Shown here: positions 7,844 through 11,231 of the stretch, piece by piece
Layout: the number at the start of each line of letters is the position of its first letter
How positions within the stretch are numbered: position 1 is the stretch's first letter
DNA from: Melampsora larici-populina 98AG31
Taxonomy: Eukaryota > Basidiomycota > Pucciniomycetes > Pucciniales > Melampsoraceae
Direction of reading: 5' to 3'
DNA: 11,231 bases
Assembly (NCBI RefSeq): GCF_000204055.1
Contig: NW_006769017.1
Location: forward strand, 1 to 11,231
Notes under the pieces: model-generated
Seen by the model: the letters and a program-made list of their open reading frames with translations, nothing else
Database searches by the model: none
What the model was told of the DNA's origin: nothing
Program-made: the position numbers and the translations under genes

Positions 7844-8561
7844 TAGGAGGTAGCCAAGCACTAGGGGCTGATAGGACCCTGGTATGCTCTTATCAGGGGT
7901 AGTCACACAGAATGGTGACTTTTGAGCTCCCGTGGAATCACACTTCATGCAACTCATGTTTTCTGCCAGTGTCTGCATTTTCTTATTGCCATTCTTTTAA
8001 TTGTTTCACAGATTAATGGTCACATGGAATCCTGAGGAAAGATTAAACCTCACCTAGAGCTATGGATAAAGCCAGGGAGTGACCTAGCAGTTTGGCAGGG
8101 GTGGGCCTCTGCAGGAGCTCAAAAATTGCAATTCCAAGTAACCAACCCTTATAGGAGCATACTGGGGTCCTGGGCTGATACTCAAGGACTGAAGGCTGAG
8201 CTTTGTGCTCAGCAATTTTTTACTCAAACATCCTGCCATGATCCAAGACATTGATACTTGCATAATACAAATCTAAAGATAAAGAAGATAACCCATACCA
8301 TTAGGTTGCAATTATATCAATTCTCATTGTGGTGTTTCTTGGTATTCAGTAGGTGAAAGAGAAAAATGTGACATAGAGGTGGGAAAGAGATTGTAAGGAG
8401 ATCACCTACTTGGTGACCCAAGTAGAAAATAATCTCTAAATTTTTTTTTTCCAACAGAAAATTAAACCCTATGTAGCACCACCCCTACACCTTACTCAGT
8501 CTCACTCACCAAAAAAGAAAAAAACTGGGAAATCTTCACCAAAATTTTGGACCTCAAACTC
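7844..8561. other. Non-coding stretch with two short perfect hairpins
   Basis: No gene is supported. GCTGAGC (8195-8201) pairs with GCTCAGC (8207-8213) and is followed by a T run. CTACTTGG (8406-8413) pairs with CCAAGTAG (8418-8425) across a 4-nt loop. A T tract lies near 8440-8451. The sequence looks like decayed intergenic or transposon DNA. Confidence 0.5.
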
Positions 8562-8611
8562 TATGTGGACAGTGGGGCGGGCTTGGGACATGTACACCAC
8601 GGGGGGACCTT

Positions 8612-8861
8612 GACCGTCTTGCGCCGGTCATCCTTGCCCGCCTTTGGGCTGGCCTTCCCTCCGCAGGGAAGGGCCGTAACTAGCTGGTCAGAATGATGTC
8701 GCCTCCGAGGCGACATCGAGTCGTCGAGTCAGGCGTTTTGTAACTGGGATTTCGGCGCACTTGGCGCGTCTCCTTGCGGACTGTGGGCGGCCTGAATGGC
8801 CCCAAAAGCGCCATCAGGCCATTTTGCAGTGTGATTTTGGGGGGCTGGAATCCCCCCAAAA
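8612..8861. repeat. GC-rich cluster of five hairpins
   Basis: Five inverted repeats lie within 250 bp: GACCG/CGGTC (8612-8616, 8625-8629); GGCCTTCCCT with AGGGAAGGGCC (8651-8660, 8665-8675, one bulge); GATGTCGCCT with AGGCGACATC (8695-8704, 8708-8717, perfect); GGCCTGAATGGC with GCCATCAGGCC (8789-8800, 8810-8820, one bulge); TTTTGGGGGG with CCCCCCAAAA (8835-8844, 8852-8861, perfect). The block is much richer in GC than its surroundings. It may be a hairpin-rich transposon piece or a structured RNA; nothing decides between them. Confidence 0.7.
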
Positions 8862-9108
8862 AATTGATATATAAAAAAAGTGCCCCAAAAAGGAAATTGT
8901 GGCCTCAAAGACCCTTTTCGAAATCATGGACAGCTGACAGTGGGGGCAGGAAAGGCGGGTGCATTTGGCAAGGGAGGTTTTCAAATGAAAGAAGCCACCC
9001 GAGTTTGATAGATAGCCAAACAATCCCTATACCTTTGATCTCCAAACCATAAGAAGGAACAGAGAAAGTGGCGTCTTTGATGTCCCAAACTCTGAATAGG
9101 TGGGCCAT
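8862..9108 (-). other. 3' flank of gene C
   Basis: No independent gene is supported. Directly after the gene C stop codon the same minus frame stays open for 67 codons (9108 down to 8905), and another minus frame is open from 9023 to 8814. Neither carries a recognisable motif. The second runs through hairpin-rich DNA. Confidence 0.5.
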
Positions 9109-10967
9109 TCACTCCAGGTCCCCCAAAGACCCTCCGGCTTCTTGAATACGTTCCATCATCTCGTGGATGTCCTCTTCTGAAGGTAAATCGAACGTTACCA
9201 AAGCGTCAATGTCCGTAAAGTACCCTTCGCCATTGAAGGTCGCGCGATCTTCATCGTAAATCAACTTGTAAAATCTGAAGAGGATAGTCATGATGAGTGT
9301 ATATCTAAATCTAACGGTAGTGATCAGCATTTGCAGGACTTACGCAGAACTATATAAGGTACCTTGAACACCCAAATGGTGCAGATGTTGGTCGACCCTG
9401 GCCCAGATATTTCCTCCGGCTCCTCCTCGACGACGCTCTTGAAAGATGCGTAGGGCTTCTCGTCGCTGGTGGATTTTATGAACCAATCAGCCATCAGCTT
9501 GCTAGAAAGTGGAAACCCTTCAAACCCACCAGGTACGCGATGCGGAGGCGGTGTTGATCAGTGCATTTGATCCAATAGGCCTCTTCGCCTAGACCCTCAG
9601 CGGTGGTTCCACAATCTTGAGCGATCTACATACAGACCAAAAAAAACATGGTTCAGGCAACATACGTTATGCACGCAAGATGGCAGCGAAGACTTACGCG
9701 ATGGACCAGACGTTTCATGCAGGGCACCGTGCTTCCAGGGTTGTTTTTGATGTTGAGCAACAGCTGCGTAGCACCGGAGAAGTGATGAGAAAAATGTGTC
9801 AAAAAAAATTATTCGAATGAATGGATGAATGAGTACCACCACTTACCAATTTATGTAAACGCTCTCGAGCGTGCTTCCCAGCGTCCTTAACTAAGGTCGC
9901 GTACGTTTGGGCATCGGCAACGTTCTGGGCTCCATTTACGACTGGAGGAAGTTGTTCGGCAGGCCAGGTGCCGGGGATAGCTTTGATTGCCCGCTGGAGT
10001 GTGAATGCGGTGGAAAATCAATAAACAGACTACCCAAAACAGTCGACTATCTAACCTTAATAGTTGCAAACAACGAGTTGGGCAACAAGTCCCCATTGGG
10101 ATTGTGAAGTTTGGTATATGCGCCGATCGTGGGTAACGGAACCGATGCGTATGCCTCTGTATACACCCGACTCTGATCAGAATGTGAAAGAACGGGAGGA
10201 AAACAAATGAGAAAGACTTTTGCTGATCAAGACATATCAGATCGCAGGAAGATTCTGGTCGTACTTTAAGCTCAGGTGAGTAGTACCAGTGTTTCGCCAG
10301 TGGGGCGTTTGATGCGGCAGCAGGCCGGGCAGCAGAACCTGGGCCTTCACCTTGATGTGTGATGTCTTCAACAGACTCATTCACTTGGTCCAGCTTGTTG
10401 GACAGGGTGATGAAGTCTTCGGTGTGCTTGTTGGCGACCGAAGCGATTTGTTCGTCCACCTGCCTGGCCAACTGACCGATGTCCTCATCGAGCTTGCTGG
10501 ACATGTGCTCAATCTCTTGACGCAAGGTGTCAGCCATCACCAACATTTCTTTTTCCACCTTACCAGAAAGACTGGTGATTGCAGCCATGATGCGTGAAAC
10601 ATCGCCGTCCTTGGTCTGGACGCACAAATTGGGTGCTTAGTTCGCATTTGATTTAGCACATGAAAGGAAAAAGGAGGCGATTGGACACTTACACTGTCAT
10701 TCAAGCCTCCCACCGAGGCTTGCGAGCCTGAACCTCGGAGACTTCGCTGTTCGGCGCGATTGGCAGAACCAGCGGTGCCCACAAGTGGGGTTCCTGAAGG
10801 AGATTGGAACGACATAAAGTGACATGAACATCGGAATCAAAGAAAGAAGGGCAGAAGGGCAGCGTACTGTTGCCCCTCGGAGTGGTCAAGGAATATGGCC
10901 GAGCACGGTTGCTTTGGGAAGCAATTGAAGCTGACAGGTTGTCGATTTGCCCGGTTTGAGATGACAT
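9109..10967 (-). CDS. Gene C: 9-exon gene for a 421-aa coiled-coil protein of unknown function
   Basis: Exons (minus): 10868-10967, 10693-10793, 10265-10615, 10056-10172, 9847-9993, 9698-9763, 9530-9625, 9344-9465, 9109-9274. They join without a stop into 422 codons through introns of 62-92 nt; donors vary (GTAAGT four times, plus GTACGC, GTACGA, GTTAGA and GTGGGT). The start ATG at 10967 has A at -3. Residues 1-67 are Ser/Gly/Arg-rich and probably disordered. Residues 68-155 form a long heptad-like helix (for example EKEMLVMADTLRQEIEHMSS), likely an oligomerising coiled coil. An Ala/Pro linker follows. Residues 185-366 form a conserved-looking domain, and the C-terminus (367-421, AFYKLIYDEDRATF...) is acidic and ends GSLGDLE. 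There is no signal peptide, membrane segment or catalytic motif. I recognise no function; it may belong to a lineage-specific family. Confidence 0.85.
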
Positions 10968-11231
10968 TTTATAATGAGAGAGAGGGGTTTGATATGAGAG
11001 GTGAGAAGTAAAAAGCGATTTGAATGTGGTGAGTTCAAAAGCTGTGATGGATTAAATCCTCTTTGAGGGCGACAAAAAGAGGAATGAGTTGCAAGAGATT
11101 GAACCGGGTTGCTTTAGCAGCGCGACGCGAACACGGGATTGAATCCAGGGGTGAAGGCCATCCCTGATTGGTCTGCGCGTTCGTCGGTCTGGCGCAAAGC
11201 AAACTTGACTTGCGCGCGCCGGTGCTAGCTG
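10968..11231 (-). promoter_or_regulatory. Upstream region of gene C
   Basis: On the minus strand the bases before the ATG are pyrimidine-rich (CCCCTCTCTCTCATTATAAA, 10968-10987), a leader type common in fungal genes. Further upstream (11110-11231) the sequence is GC-rich, with GGCGCAA at 11191-11197 facing TTGCGCGCGCC at 11210-11220. No separate gene is seen before the window ends. Confidence 0.4.

Noticed and set aside
7627..7978. Two minus-strand ORFs
   Set aside because: They cross the right end of the hAT-like element and its target duplication, so they are unlikely to be genes.
8195..8222. Hairpin plus T run resembling an intrinsic terminator
   Set aside because: The window is eukaryotic, where such bacterial terminators do not apply, and no gene ends nearby.
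8774..9108. ORFs in three frames through the hairpin cluster and gene C 3' flank
   Set aside because: They are read through inverted repeats, have no motif, and several frames are open at once, which points to composition rather than coding.
9617..10597. Plus-strand ORFs at 9617-9820, 9907-10107 and 10352-10597
   Set aside because: All are antisense shadows of gene C exons.
11139..11160. GGGATTGAATCC, resembling a tRNA T-arm
   Set aside because: No acceptor stem, D-arm or anticodon arm could be placed around it on either strand.

Overview
The window looks like nuclear DNA of a fungus, most likely a basidiomycete. Coding regions are broken by many 60-96 nt introns with GT...AG ends, mostly GTAAGT donors and CTRAY branch sites. 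A transposon-rich, AT-rich landscape and two intron-rich genes of unfamiliar type would suit a rust fungus (Pucciniales). That placement is inference; no taxonomic marker is present.

Layout. 1-523: 3' part of a Tc1/mariner-type (DD34E) transposase with one intron and an in-frame TGA, probably dead. 1019-3361 (minus): gene A, eight exons that join in one frame to 548 aa, function unknown. 3362-4004: divergent intergenic region. 4005-5103 (plus): gene B, three exons, 319 aa, acidic and serine-rich, function unknown. 5104-9108: about 4 kb with no convincing complete gene. 9109-10967 (minus): gene C, nine exons that join in one frame to 421 aa, with a coiled coil, function unknown. 10968-11231: upstream region of gene C.

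The non-coding block holds mobile DNA that can be delimited by eye. A 623-bp fold-back element with very long inverted arms lies between TA dinucleotides (6293-6919). Next to it is an hAT-like element with imperfect 8-9 bp target duplications (6938-7843), which has been split by a 485-bp TA-flanked element (7126-7614). A GC-rich cluster of five hairpins lies at 8612-8861. A promoter-like TATA with a 27-codon hydrophobic mini-ORF sits at 5405-5560.

Nothing shows that genes A, B and C work together. They are separate spliced genes among transposon debris, and only A and B share an upstream region. No complete new system is demonstrable. The best leads are the nested transposons, the fold-back element, the hairpin cluster and the two unassigned multi-exon genes. 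All exon models are manual and need transcript support.
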